A DNA stretch of 64,000 bases from CALLVY01 sp937899855. Lineage in GTDB: Bacteria; Bacteroidota; Bacteroidia; Chitinophagales; Saprospiraceae. The translations under genes were made by a program, and so were the position numbers. The DNA lies in contig JBCBQC010000018.1 of the NCBI GenBank assembly GCA_039820405.1, positions 8,314-72,313 on the forward strand. Reading direction: 5' to 3'. Under the pieces are notes generated by a model. It saw only the letters and a program-made list of their open reading frames with translations. It had not been told where the DNA came from and did no database searches. Positions within the stretch are counted from its first letter, which is position 1; each line of letters opens with the position of its first letter. This document shows, piece after piece, positions 1 through 8,351 of this stretch.

Positions 1-1395
1 TTGATTGGTACAAATTTACGAATAGAGAACGGCAACGCCGTGGACCTCTCCAGCCTCATCACTCCAAATGGGAGCGATGACCAGAATTTATTTCTCAGCG
101 GAACGCTCCTGTCCATTGAAAATGGTAACGAATTGGATTTGAGTATCCTACAGGATGGCGTCAACGATGCGGATAGCAATCCTGGTAACGAACTGATTCA
201 GGGAATGTTCCTCAATAATTCTATTCTGAACATCATCGAAGGTGGCCTGTCGAGGTCCGTTGACTTGAGTGGCCTGGGGAATTCGGTATGGACACGAAGT
301 CTGGACACCGCCATCTACCAGCAGGGAGCCGTACGGGTGATGGATAACTTTTTTGCGGATGATGATATTTACTTGGGTGACCCTGCGAATCCTTCCGTCA
401 GAATTTACTCTCCACTGGACAATGTGATACAAACGCCCTGGGGAATCGACGTATTTGACGTCGGAAGAGTAAATTCGGCGATCTCGCTAAGGGCCGATTG
501 GTCGGGGGCGGGGTTGTACCTGAACGATGCTTTTACCAACAGTAATTTGTTGGCGATGGACAATTACGATCCCTACGGAGGGGCGATCCGACTTTCCAAT
601 AAGCAGGGTTCAAACCGGGTGGTGCAGAACGTAACCAATGTAGACAATGGTGCCCTCAGTACTTTTGGGGCAAACGGATCGGCCAATGTGGTACTGACCT
701 CCTATGACAATGCCCCTTCCACGGGGGTGGTCACGGTTTACAATTCCAGTGGCTTACCCCTGGGAAAGACCAGCGAGATGGGGGTGCTGTCCGATGAGGG
801 CGGCTACTTCCTCGCTAATGGTCCAAACTTGCAGTACAACAATCTCATGACTAGCCTCGAAGGCTTCCCCAATCACGGCTACATTGGAGTGTACGGAGCC
901 AGTGGAAATCAAATGACCAATGAGGCGGATGCTTACATGTATGTCGATGAAAATGGTCGAGGCCGGATCGAGGCGGATTTAAAAAACTTCGTTACGGATC
1001 ATCCCAAAGATCCCAGCAAGGAAATCGTCTACACCAGCCTGGAGGGGCCGGAGGCGGGTGCCTACGAACGGGGGACGGCGAGTATTATAAATGGGGAGGT
1101 CTTCGTCAACTTCTCCGAACACTTTCAATTGATCATTAACGAATCTTCTTTGACGGTAAACCTGACGCCCCTATCGGCCGATACCTACGGCTTGGCGGTT
1201 GTCGAAAAAACGGCCGAAGGTTTTCGGGTGAAGGAGTTGAAAAATGGCACTGGAAGTTTTGCTTTCGACTGGGAGGCGAAAGCCGTTCGTCGGGGCTATG
1301 AAGATTTGGAGGTGATTAGGACTAAAGGGAAATACGTACCATCTAGAGCTCCCGCTACTGGTCAGCTGAGTGGGGGCGTGGGGGAGAAGGAGTGA
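1..1395 (+). CDS. Fibre-like secreted protein, 3' part of gene
   Basis: The reading frame is open from the first base, so the gene almost certainly begins upstream; 464 codons are visible. The N-terminal 90 residues contain degenerate repeats of the type 'L.G..L.IENG..LDLS.L', a pattern seen in long Bacteroidota surface or fibre proteins. The middle is rich in Asn, Gly and Ser with no catalytic motif. The last 130 residues (motifs YTSLEGPEAGAYERGTA and LTPLSADTYGLAVVEK) form a conserved tail I recognise from Saprospiraceae hypothetical secreted proteins. No canonical T9SS sorting domain is visible at the C-terminus. Surface adhesin or appendage subunit is the likeliest role. A phage tail fibre was considered, but no other phage gene is present. 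Function is inference. Confidence 0.6.
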   Translation: MIGTNLRIENGNAVDLSSLITPNGSDDQNLFLSGTLLSIENGNELDLSILQDGVNDADSNPGNELIQGMFLNNSILNIIEGGLSRSVDLSGLGNSVWTRSLDTAIYQQGAVRVMDNFFADDDIYLGDPANPSVRIYSPLDNVIQTPWGIDVFDVGRVNSAISLRADWSGAGLYLNDAFTNSNLLAMDNYDPYGGAIRLSNKQGSNRVVQNVTNVDNGALSTFGANGSANVVLTSYDNAPSTGVVTVYNSSGLPLGKTSEMGVLSDEGGYFLANGPNLQYNNLMTSLEGFPNHGYIGVYGASGNQMTNEADAYMYVDENGRGRIEADLKNFVTDHPKDPSKEIVYTSLEGPEAGAYERGTASIINGEVFVNFSEHFQLIINESSLTVNLTPLSADTYGLAVVEKTAEGFRVKELKNGTGSFAFDWEAKAVRRGYEDLEVIRTKGKYVPSRAPATGQLSGGVGEKE

Positions 1396-1449
1396 GGGGT
1401 TGGTGGTTGATGGGCGGCTGTTGTTAAAAAAGGTAGCTATGTGGTACCC

Positions 1450-1488
1450 AAAGAAAAAGGAGCTATGCTAAATTCAGCATAACTCCTT
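1450..1488 (-). terminator. Intrinsic terminator of the tRNA-Met transcript
   Basis: A 13-bp inverted repeat with one mismatch (arms 1457-1469 and 1476-1488, 6-nt loop) is followed on the minus strand by a T-rich run. It lies just downstream of the tRNA gene in the direction of its transcription. Confidence 0.7.
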
Positions 1489-1499
1489 GATTATCAGAG

Positions 1500-1573
1500 T
1501 AGCGAGAGAGAGACTTGAACTCTCGACCTCAGGATTATGAATCCTGCGCTCTAACCAGCTGAGCTACCTCGCC
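1500..1573 (-). tRNA. tRNA-Met (anticodon CAU)
   Basis: Read on the minus strand, the 74 nt fold as a full cloverleaf: acceptor GGCGAGG/UCUCGCU (with G-U pairs at both ends), D stem GCUC/GAGC, anticodon stem CAGGA/UCCUG with loop UUCAUAA, and T arm GAGAG-UUCAAGU-CUCUC. The discriminator is A, and CCA is not encoded. The anticodon stem lacks the three G-C pairs of initiator tRNA, so this is the elongator methionine tRNA rather than tRNA-fMet. A tRNA-Ile2 that becomes lysidine-modified also has CAU and cannot be fully excluded without identity-element analysis. Confidence 0.93.
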
Positions 1574-1684
1574 ATCGTCGTTTGCACAACGCCCCCGAAA
1601 GGGACGGCAAATATACGCTTTTCCCCCCATTTTGAAAACCCCCCTTCCGCAAAAAAACAAAGATTTTCTCCCTCCTTGCCCCCG

Positions 1685-3190
1685 TCAACGCCCCCGCAGC
1701 CGGTTCAAACCCGCCTTCGCCTGCTGGTGCAAGCCACTGCGGTACTCCGCCGGCCGCAAGTCCAAACAAATCCGGTAATACTCCCGCGCCCGCGCGTACT
1801 CCGCCCGCCCCTCGTACAACCGACCCACCTGCAGGGCCGCATTGCAGGCAAAATACTGCGGCGCCTCCCGCCCCGCCTCGATCGTCCGGCCGTAGTGATC
1901 CAGCGCGGCCTCCAACCGCCCCTGCCGGTGGCGGATGCGGCCCAGACGATAGCTGTGCTCCAGCCGGAAACGTTCCTCCGCCGTCGCTTCCAGGGGCGTT
2001 TCCTCCAGCAGCACCGCCGCCCGTTCGTAATAGCCGCCGTCAAACAAGAGCCGGGCCCGCAGCAGGGTGGGGTGGGGCAGCAAGCCCTGCTCCGCTTCGC
2101 GCTGGGCGGTCTTATCGCCTTCCACCAGGGCAAAGCCCTCGGTTTGGCAGCGCTCCATATCGCGGCGGTAAGCCGCCTCGTCGCCCCGGAGCAGGTGGTG
2201 CCAGGCCCGTTTTTGGTAAGCCTCCTTGATGTAATTGCGGCCGTGGAAGGCGGCGAGGTAAGCCTCCAGATAGCGGTCGGCATCCTCGTCGAGGCGGTAG
2301 AGCTTGGCCAGGCCCAGCAGGTAATCCAGATAGGGGAAGGGGTGGTATTCCGGGCCTTGGGGGCGCTTTTCGAGTAGGGTGATGGCCTCGTCGTTGCGGC
2401 CCGTACGCATGGCGATATTGGCCAGTACGAAGGTGGCCAAGGGGTTGCGCTCGTGGTCGAGCTGCTGCCCGTGGATGGTCGACCAGGCGGCTTCGCTCTG
2501 GTTGTTGAGGTGGAGGAGCAAAAAAGCGTACATCACCACGGTCTCTTCCGCAAAGACAAAATCTTCCCGCTGGGCAAAATCCAGTACGGCTTCGATTTCT
2601 TGCCGCCCCTGTTCGATCGTTCCGTCCATTCCGCTGAGTAGCTTGACGCCCCACTTGTAGTTGTCCGGTACCGTACCAATCATGGCGTGGAGGATGCCCA
2701 GGCTCTTTTGATTGGCGACAAAGGAGGGGTAGTCGGCGGTGTTTTTTTGTAGGAGGCGGTAGGCGGATTTGACTTCGTTGAAGGCGGTAAAATATTCCTC
2801 AAACTTGAGGCGTACCAGGGCCCATTGCAGCTTGATCTCGGCCTGACAGTAGCGGTAGTAGGGAGAAAAGGAATCGCCCCGACGGATGGCTTGGAGGCGC
2901 TGGGCCTTGTTTTGCTCCAGGCGGCGAAAAGCGTTTTGGTCCTCGTCGATAAAGAGGGTAAAAAAGTCGAGATAATTGTCTACCAGGTGGTAGATGAGGT
3001 TCTGGGGTTCGCGGCGTTCGAGTTCGCGCAGGCTCTGGCGGGCGGCTGCAAAGCGGAGGGAGGTGACTTCCTCGTAAGCTTGGCGGGCCAGGGGGCTAAA
3101 TTCAAAGTGGCCCTGGGCCACTAGCGGGCTGGAGCGTGGCAGCAGGAGTACGCCGAGGAGCAGGGGAAAGAGCCAGGAGGAGCGCTTCAC
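1685..3190 (-). CDS. Exported tetratricopeptide-repeat protein
   Basis: About 501 residues. I place the start at GTG 3190 because this gives a clean signal peptide (VKRSSW, a Leu-rich core, then cleavage near LVAQ-G). The longer frame to 3238 would run through a GC-rich hairpin. The mature protein is almost wholly helical with degenerate TPR-like repeats, clearest in residues 330-500 (ERAAVLLEE, EAALDHYGRTI, ARAREYYRICLDLRP). No catalytic motif is visible. It is the last gene of the minus-strand run and ends about 110 bp before the tRNA gene. A periplasmic or outer-membrane-associated scaffolding role is likely but not specified by the sequence. The C-terminal third is very GC-rich. Confidence 0.8.
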   Translation of the reverse strand: MKRSSWLFPLLLGVLLLPRSSPLVAQGHFEFSPLARQAYEEVTSLRFAAARQSLRELERREPQNLIYHLVDNYLDFFTLFIDEDQNAFRRLEQNKAQRLQAIRRGDSFSPYYRYCQAEIKLQWALVRLKFEEYFTAFNEVKSAYRLLQKNTADYPSFVANQKSLGILHAMIGTVPDNYKWGVKLLSGMDGTIEQGRQEIEAVLDFAQREDFVFAEETVVMYAFLLLHLNNQSEAAWSTIHGQQLDHERNPLATFVLANIAMRTGRNDEAITLLEKRPQGPEYHPFPYLDYLLGLAKLYRLDEDADRYLEAYLAAFHGRNYIKEAYQKRAWHHLLRGDEAAYRRDMERCQTEGFALVEGDKTAQREAEQGLLPHPTLLRARLLFDGGYYERAAVLLEETPLEATAEERFRLEHSYRLGRIRHRQGRLEAALDHYGRTIEAGREAPQYFACNAALQVGRLYEGRAEYARAREYYRICLDLRPAEYRSGLHQQAKAGLNRLRGR

Positions 3191-3216
3191 GGATTGGGTT
3201 TTTCCATTCGCAAACG

Positions 3217-3252
3217 CCAACCGCCCCGGGAGTAGCACTCCGGGGCGGTTGG
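3217..3252 (-). terminator. GC-rich hairpin after the zinc-ribbon gene
   Basis: The near-perfect inverted repeat CCAACCGCCCCGG / CCGGGGCGGTTGG lies between the stop of the zinc-ribbon gene (3280) and the start of the TPR gene (3190). There is no good T-run directly after it, so it may be a weak or Rho-assisted terminator or an mRNA processing hairpin. Confidence 0.45.
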
Positions 3253-3279
3253 ATGAGGATGATGTGGTACGGGGGGCGA

Positions 3280-4038
3280 TTAGGCCTTGGACGTTTCGGC
3301 GGGGCTGTTCATCGCCACTTCGTCTACCAGTACTCGGCCACAGTGTTCACAGGCGATGATCTTCTTACACAGCCCGATCTCGACCTGAACCTGGGGAGGG
3401 ATTTTGTTAAAACAGCCCCCACAAGAATCCCGGCTAATCGAAACGACGGCCAGTCCGTTGCGGTAGCTGCTGCGAATTTTTTCGTAAGAACGCAACAGGC
3501 GGTTTTCGATCTTCTTTTCCGCCTTTTCCCGCTTTTTGATCAACTTTTCTTCGTCCTTATTCGTCTTTTCGATAATTTGCTCCAGTTCCACCTTCTTGGC
3601 CTCCAGGTCTTCCCGCTTCGATTCCATCCGCTCTTCGGCCGCCTTGAGGGTCTCCTGCTTGGCCATCACCTGCGACTGCATCTCGCGAATTTTCTTTTCC
3701 GACAGCTGGATTTCCAACTTCTGCAACTCCAATTCCTTCGACAACGCATCGTACTCGCGGTTGTTTTTGACGTTGTCCATCTGCTTTTCGTAACGTTCGA
3801 TCAGCGCTTCCGCCTCCGCAATATTGGCGCGGTGCCGGTTCACATTGTCTTCCATGTCGGCAACATTCTGCGCCAAACGGTCAATTCTGGTCTGTAAACC
3901 CGCGATTTCATCCTCCAAATCTCGCACTTCCATCGGAAGCTCTCCCTTCAGGATGGCGATCCCATCGATCTCAGTATCAATCATTTGCAGGTCGTAGAGT
4001 TGCTTGAGCTTCTCGGCAATGGTGGTTTCTTTGGCCAT
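3280..4038 (-). CDS. Coiled-coil protein with C4-type zinc ribbon (COG1579-like)
   Basis: 252 residues. Residues about 35-185 are a long charged coiled coil (heptads rich in E, K, L and Q). The C-terminus carries a zinc ribbon with CxxC pairs: CGGC, then C19 residues later, and CEHC. This is the layout of the zf-RING_7/COG1579 family, whose biochemical role is not settled; a nucleic-acid-associated role is usually assumed. It starts 18 bp after the stop of the Nif3-like gene. These two families are adjacent in many bacteria, which supports both calls and a shared transcript. Confidence 0.88.
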   Translation of the reverse strand: MAKETTIAEKLKQLYDLQMIDTEIDGIAILKGELPMEVRDLEDEIAGLQTRIDRLAQNVADMEDNVNRHRANIAEAEALIERYEKQMDNVKNNREYDALSKELELQKLEIQLSEKKIREMQSQVMAKQETLKAAEERMESKREDLEAKKVELEQIIEKTNKDEEKLIKKREKAEKKIENRLLRSYEKIRSSYRNGLAVVSISRDSCGGCFNKIPPQVQVEIGLCKKIIACEHCGRVLVDEVAMNSPAETSKA

Positions 4039-4056
4039 AAGTTAAATTGAATTTTC

Positions 4057-5112
4057 TTAGGTGTATTTGACCGGATTGGTATTTACCTCAGTCGAATAAA
4101 CCGCAAAGGTACGAAATTTTGTACTAATTATAGAGGAAAGTAATTCGACGGTATATTGTTCACTCTCGTAGTGACCAATGTCGGCAATGAGGATTTCTCC
4201 GTCGGCATCAAAAAATTCGTGGTACTTGTAATCGGCCGTGATAAAGATGTCGGCTCCAGCCGCTTTGGCCCGCCCCAATAAGAAGCCGCCCGCTCCCCCA
4301 CACAAGGCCACCGTACCGATCTTACGACTCCGCAGCCGCGTGTGCCGAATCACCCCGACTTTCATCGCCTTTTTGACAAATTGTAGGAAGGGCTTTTCGT
4401 AAGCCGGCTCCGCCAACTCCCCGATCAAACCCGATCCCACTTCCGGGTGGCGGTTGTCAATGCCGTGTACTTCGTATGGCACCGGCGACTCGGGATGGTA
4501 CTGGCGCAGGGTCCGTAAAATCCGTCCCTCCTGTGGGGCGGCGTAGTGAAATTCCAGTCGCACCTCCGCCCGACCCTGGCCCCGCTGATAGGCAACGCCC
4601 AAACCCGCGTGGCTCCGATCGCCCCGCTGCCCCGGCAACTGGCCCGCCCCCACCTTGACCAATTCCCGCCGCAACGTATCCGAATGATCGGCCGCCACGT
4701 AGGTCACCAGCTTCTTCATCACGCCCTTGGGCGCCAGAATCCGGGTGTTGATCAAACCCAATTGCTCGGCAATGCGCCCGTTGACGCCCCGGTGGTAAAC
4801 ATTGTCCAGGTTGGTGTGGATGGCGTAAATGGCAATGCCCTGCCGAATGGCCTGCATCACGACCCGCTCGACGTAATTCTTTCCCGTCAAGCGCTTCAAA
4901 CCCCGAAAAACGATGGGGTGATGCGCCACCACCAAGTTGCAACCCCGGCGCTGGGCCTCGTCGAGTACGGCCTCCGTCGAATCCAAACAGGTCAACACCC
5001 CCGTAACTTCCTGCTGCGGATCGCCGACCAGCAGGCCGGCGTTGTCGTACGACTCCTGATAACTGGGGGGAGCAATCGTTTCGAGGTGCTGAATAACTTG
5101 TTGGACTTGCAT
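4057..5112 (-). CDS. Nif3-like dinuclear metal centre protein
   Basis: 351 residues from ATG 5112 (MQVQQVIQ). An upstream extension of the frame overlaps the preceding gene and looks non-coding. Family motifs are clear: the N-terminal SYDNAGLLVGD, the metal-binding VVAHHP, IHTNLDN, and C-terminal DIGHYESEQ. The length, about 100 longer than E. coli YbgI, indicates the YqfO-type inserted domain (roughly residues 120-230). Family members are toroidal hexamers with two metal ions per subunit. Proposed roles (cyclohydrolase-like or metal insertion) are not firmly established. It precedes the zinc-ribbon gene by 18 bp in the same direction. Confidence 0.92.
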   Translation of the reverse strand: MQVQQVIQHLETIAPPSYQESYDNAGLLVGDPQQEVTGVLTCLDSTEAVLDEAQRRGCNLVVAHHPIVFRGLKRLTGKNYVERVVMQAIRQGIAIYAIHTNLDNVYHRGVNGRIAEQLGLINTRILAPKGVMKKLVTYVAADHSDTLRRELVKVGAGQLPGQRGDRSHAGLGVAYQRGQGRAEVRLEFHYAAPQEGRILRTLRQYHPESPVPYEVHGIDNRHPEVGSGLIGELAEPAYEKPFLQFVKKAMKVGVIRHTRLRSRKIGTVALCGGAGGFLLGRAKAAGADIFITADYKYHEFFDADGEILIADIGHYESEQYTVELLSSIISTKFRTFAVYSTEVNTNPVKYT

Positions 5113-5221
5113 GTGCTTGAGTTCCTGATGCTGGGTGACGGAAAACGACGGCGGGGCCTTCGTTATTGGTTCTAAACGAAAAGATAGGGGATAAGATGCA
5201 AAAAACAAGGCGAATTCGCCC

Positions 5222-5719
5222 TCAGCGCCCGGCGTTTTTGATCTTGCTTTCCAATTGGGTGGTGGAATAGCCCGGAATAAAGGCCAGGCTTTTGACCGTT
5301 CCCCCTTCCGCCAAGACAATCTCGTGCCCCACAATTTGCTCCACCGCCCAGTCGCCTCCCTTCACCAAAACGTCGGGGCGCAGGTGCGCAATCAACTCCC
5401 GCGGGGTGTCCTGGTCAAAGACCACTACCGCATCTACACAGGCCAGCCCCGCCAGCAAGTGGAGGCGACTTTGCTCGTCCTTGATCGGGCGGTGGGTGCC
5501 TTTGAGGCGACCGACCGAGGCGGAGCTGTTGAGCCCGACCAGCAGGCGGTCGCCCTGGGCGCGGGCCTCGGCCAGGTAGTACAGGTGCCCATAGTGGAGC
5601 AGGTCAAAACAACCATTGGTAAACACGAGTCGTTCGCCCGCCCGGCGCCACACCGCGCGTTGGGCCACTGCTTGCGGCCAGTCCATTATCTTTGCTTCAA
5701 TTTGTAGCCAGGGCTTCAT
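5222..5719 (-). CDS. rfaE2: D-glycero-beta-D-manno-heptose-1-phosphate adenylyltransferase
   Basis: 165 residues; an internal ATG at 5686 (MDWPQAV) would give 154 residues and avoid the overlap with the upstream gene. The nucleotidyltransferase motif TNGCFDLLHYGH (residues 34-45) and the later KGGDW and GYSTTQL identify the cytidylyltransferase-like family, specifically the stand-alone C-terminal half of HldE. It forms ADP-heptose from heptose-1-phosphate and ATP for the LPS inner core. The kinase half (HldE1) is not in this window. It overlaps the end of the flippase-like gene by about 20 bp, suggesting translational coupling. Confidence 0.9.
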   Translation of the reverse strand: MKPWLQIEAKIMDWPQAVAQRAVWRRAGERLVFTNGCFDLLHYGHLYYLAEARAQGDRLLVGLNSSASVGRLKGTHRPIKDEQSRLHLLAGLACVDAVVVFDQDTPRELIAHLRPDVLVKGGDWAVEQIVGHEIVLAEGGTVKSLAFIPGYSTTQLESKIKNAGR

Positions 5720-6797
5720 TGGAATCGTTTTGGGGAGTAACCGGTGGGACGTAGCGACGGTTCAGCCAGCCGATGAGTAAAAAGCAGAGCACTCCGATCA
5801 GGAAATTGTAGACGATCTGGATGGTGACGTAGGCGATATTGGCAAAGGAAAAAGCGTCGTCGGAGTCGATGCCGTAGAGGGCCAGGGCCTGGATGGCCAG
5901 CCAGTGGTAGGAACCCATCCCCCCTGGGGAGGGGATGACGATGCCAAAGGCACCGAAGATAAAGACCATCAGCCCCGCGCCTGGCGATAGGTGGGCGGTG
6001 GGGGCGAAGGCGAAAAAACAAAGGTAGTTCATCAGGTAGTACATCAGCCAGACGTTGGCGCTGTGTAGCAAAAACAAACCGGGTTTTTCCAATTGGCGGA
6101 TGGTTCGCAGGCCTTCGGCAAAGCCCCGTAGTAAATCCGTGATCTTGCGGTAGAAAGCGCTCTGTTGTACCCGTTGGCGAAAGGCGTAGAGCAGACCCAA
6201 CCCTAGCAGGCCCACCGCGAAGAGCCCGAGAAAGAGGGGGCTTTGGAAAAAGCGGTACCAGCTAAAGTCTTCGGGGAGGTTTTCCTCCAAAAAGCCCCGG
6301 AGGACGTCAAATTCGAGGACGAAGGCCAGCCCCACAAACAGGAGGAGGAAGAGCACGTCCATCAAGCGGTCGAGGACGATGGTTCCCATCACCTTTTCCA
6401 CCGGAATCTTTTCATAGCGCGACAGGGTGGCGCCCCGCACCACTTCCCCGATCCGGGGCAAAAACATATTGGCCAGGTAGCCGATGATGACCGTGGCGTA
6501 GGTATTCACCAAGCGGGGGCGGTGGCTCAGGGGTTGGAGCAGCATCCCCCAGCGGATGGCGCGGCTGAGGTTGCTCAGGGAAAAGGTCACCATCACCATC
6601 AGAATCCACCAGTAGTTGAGGCCCCGAAAGTCGGCAATCAACTTGTCCATTAGGCTACAGTCCGCTTCGGCGGTGCCATCCGCGGCACATTTGGCGAGGT
6701 AGTTGGCTTCCTGCTGCTGGTAAACCAGGTACAGGATGGTGACGCCCACCCCCGCAAAGGCCAGAAACTTGATGAGGTTCGTAAGTGCGGTCTTCAA
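5697..6797 (-). CDS. Flippase-like integral membrane protein (LPG synthase TM / UPF0104 family)
   Basis: 366 residues with about eight predicted membrane helices. Residues 70-130 carry the family motif region (SNLSRAIRW, then FLPRIGEVVRGATL), and residues 290-305 have the characteristic PSPGGMGSYH. Members include the membrane half of MprF and AglD-like proteins, but no lysyltransferase catalytic domain is present here. Lipid or lipid-linked intermediate transport is the general inference. Its overlap with rfaE2 fits an envelope-related role. A 120-bp gap containing an inverted-repeat element separates it from panD upstream. Confidence 0.85.
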   Translation of the reverse strand: MKTALTNLIKFLAFAGVGVTILYLVYQQQEANYLAKCAADGTAEADCSLMDKLIADFRGLNYWWILMVMVTFSLSNLSRAIRWGMLLQPLSHRPRLVNTYATVIIGYLANMFLPRIGEVVRGATLSRYEKIPVEKVMGTIVLDRLMDVLFLLLFVGLAFVLEFDVLRGFLEENLPEDFSWYRFFQSPLFLGLFAVGLLGLGLLYAFRQRVQQSAFYRKITDLLRGFAEGLRTIRQLEKPGLFLLHSANVWLMYYLMNYLCFFAFAPTAHLSPGAGLMVFIFGAFGIVIPSPGGMGSYHWLAIQALALYGIDSDDAFSFANIAYVTIQIVYNFLIGVLCFLLIGWLNRRYVPPVTPQNDSNEALATN

Positions 6798-6830
6798 TTT
6801 CTCGATTTTGCGGGCAAAGATAGTAAATGC

Positions 6831-6921
6831 TTAGGAGCCATCTCAAAATGTTTTTGTCGGCGAAGTAGGGGCGTAAATGACCCTGCCGTAGCCCGAAGGA
6901 TATTTTTGGGATGGCTCCTAA
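6831..6921. repeat. Short inverted-repeat element, copy 1
   Basis: Terminal inverted repeats of about 18 bp (left TTAGGAGCCATCTCAAAA, right end TTTTGGGATGGCTCCTAA, one to two mismatches) enclose about 55 bp. The right end overlaps the panD stop codon. The left 25 bp match copy 2 at 34.8 kb in 23 positions. It is non-coding and its structure fits a MITE-like or REP-like element that may double as a terminator. Confidence 0.7.
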
Positions 6922-7265
6922 GAGAGCCGGTTGTGCGGGTCGGGAAAGACGATGGCGGGTTGGAATTGGCGGGCGGCGGCTTCTTCCATCCAGGCGTAGG
7001 CGATGATGATGACGACGTCACCCACCGCGACACGCCGGGCGGCGGCGCCGTTCAAACAAATGATGCCCGAGCCTCGCTCACCGGTGATGACGTAGGTCTC
7101 AAAACGCTCGCCGTTGTTGTTGTTGACGATCTGTACGCGTTCGCCATCGAAGAGCTGGGCGGCATCCATCAAGTCCTCGTCGATGGTGATGCTGCCGACG
7201 TAGTTGAGGTCGGCTTGGGTAACGGTAGCCCGGTGGATTTTGGATTTAAAGCGCTGTACCAGCAT
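6918..7265 (-). CDS. panD: Aspartate 1-decarboxylase precursor
   Basis: 115 residues, the usual family length. It makes beta-alanine from L-aspartate for pantothenate and CoA synthesis. The self-processing site is visible as YVGS (Gly24-Ser25): cleavage leaves the pyruvoyl group on the alpha chain. Conserved ITIDEDLMDAA, YVITGERGSGIICLNGAAA and the VGDVVIII segment are present. It lies 36 bp after panC, and the two products meet in the same pathway. The stop codon lies inside the inverted-repeat element. Confidence 0.96.
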   Translation of the reverse strand: MLVQRFKSKIHRATVTQADLNYVGSITIDEDLMDAAQLFDGERVQIVNNNNGERFETYVITGERGSGIICLNGAAARRVAVGDVVIIIAYAWMEEAAARQFQPAIVFPDPHNRLS

Positions 7266-7301
7266 AGTTCGTGAGCGTTTTCGTAGTGTTCAGGATTTGA
7301 T

Positions 7302-8165
7302 TCAGTGGGCCTTGACTTTTTCCCGCAGAATGAGGTTGTCGATCAAGCGAATATCTCCCAACCAAACGGCGGTACAGATCACCACAAAGTCGCTGTCCGC
7401 AAAGCTTTTGATCGGTTGGAGCCGGTAGCCATCGACGATGCGGAAGTACTCGGGACGAAAGTCCGGTTGTTGGAGTTCGGCGAGGGCCCAGGCCTCTAGT
7501 TCTTCGGGGCAGTGGCGGTCCATTTGGCGGTGGCAGGCCCGCAGTACGTCGTAGATTTTGGGCGCTGCCGCTCGGTGTGCGGCAGGTAGGCGACGATTGC
7601 GCGAGCTCATCGCCAGTCCGTCCGTTTCTCGTACAATAGGACACCTCACCAGATCAATATCCAGGCCAAGTTGTCCGATCATTCGCCGGACGATGATGAA
7701 CTGCTGGAGGTCTTTCTGACCCAGGTACAGGGCGTTGGGCCTTACGATGTCCAGCAGGCGTTTGACGACCTGGGCCATGCCTTCGAAGTGGCCGGGGCGG
7801 AATTCGCCTTCCAGGATGCGGTCGAGCCCGCCCCAATCGAACCGAAGTGTGGTGTCGAGCCCCGGTGGATAGACCTCATTTGCGGGGGGCATAAACAATA
7901 CATCGCACTTTACACCGTTTAGCATTAGAATGTCCTGCTCGGTCGTTCGGGGGTACTTTTCGAGGTCCCGGGCGTCGTTAAATTGAGTGGGATTGACAAA
8001 AATGCTACCGACGACGCACCCGTGCTGGCTTTTGGCCCGTCGGAATAGCGACAAATGACCCTCGTGCAGGGCACCCATGGTGGGTACAAAACCGATGCTT
8101 TGGCCTTTCTTCCGTACGCTTTGAAGGTAGTCTTGTAAATCCGCGACTTTTTTGAAAAGGAGCAT
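7302..8165 (-). CDS. panC: Pantothenate synthetase (pantoate-beta-alanine ligase)
   Basis: 287 residues from ATG 8165 (MLLFKKVADL). The HIGH-type nucleotide-binding segment PTMGALHEGH and the second motif GLAMSSRNRRL are intact, as is GQKDLQQF. It activates pantoate with ATP and joins it to the beta-alanine supplied by PanD, encoded next in the same transcript. Cytoplasmic. The start is preferred over the 15-codon longer frame because alignable sequence begins here. Confidence 0.96.
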   Translation of the reverse strand: MLLFKKVADLQDYLQSVRKKGQSIGFVPTMGALHEGHLSLFRRAKSQHGCVVGSIFVNPTQFNDARDLEKYPRTTEQDILMLNGVKCDVLFMPPANEVYPPGLDTTLRFDWGGLDRILEGEFRPGHFEGMAQVVKRLLDIVRPNALYLGQKDLQQFIIVRRMIGQLGLDIDLVRCPIVRETDGLAMSSRNRRLPAAHRAAAPKIYDVLRACHRQMDRHCPEELEAWALAELQQPDFRPEYFRIVDGYRLQPIKSFADSDFVVICTAVWLGDIRLIDNLILREKVKAH

Positions 8166-8207
8166 AATTCCGGGTTGACTCAGTGGAGGGTATGGATCAA
8201 AATCGGG

Positions 8208-8215
8208 CAAATATA
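8208..8215 (-). promoter_or_regulatory. Candidate -7 box for panC-panD
   Basis: TATATTTG on the minus strand matches the Bacteroidota -7 consensus TAnnTTTG, about 43 bp upstream of the panC start. No good TTG -33 element is seen at the standard spacing. Confidence 0.45.
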
Positions 8216-8283
8216 GGTCTTTTCGATTAGATCGCTAGCGCTAAAAGCAGCGAAGGTACTACAATAAAGTCCCAGAAAATTAC

Positions 8284-8291
8284 TATTTTTG
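8284..8291 (+). promoter_or_regulatory. Candidate -7 box for the glycogen-synthase-like gene
   Basis: TATTTTTG matches the TAnnTTTG consensus and lies about 60 bp before the ATG at 8352, in the divergent region shared with panC. The -33 element is not clear. Confidence 0.4.
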
Positions 8292-8351
8292 CACTCTAGT
8301 TCATTGAAGGCTTCAAGCAATTGAATTTTTCACAACTTTATTTAGGCGTAT

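Noticed and set aside
1..1395. Prophage tail-fibre gene
   Set aside because: The tail domain is of the Saprospiraceae secreted-protein type, and no phage structural, integrase or lysis gene is in reach.
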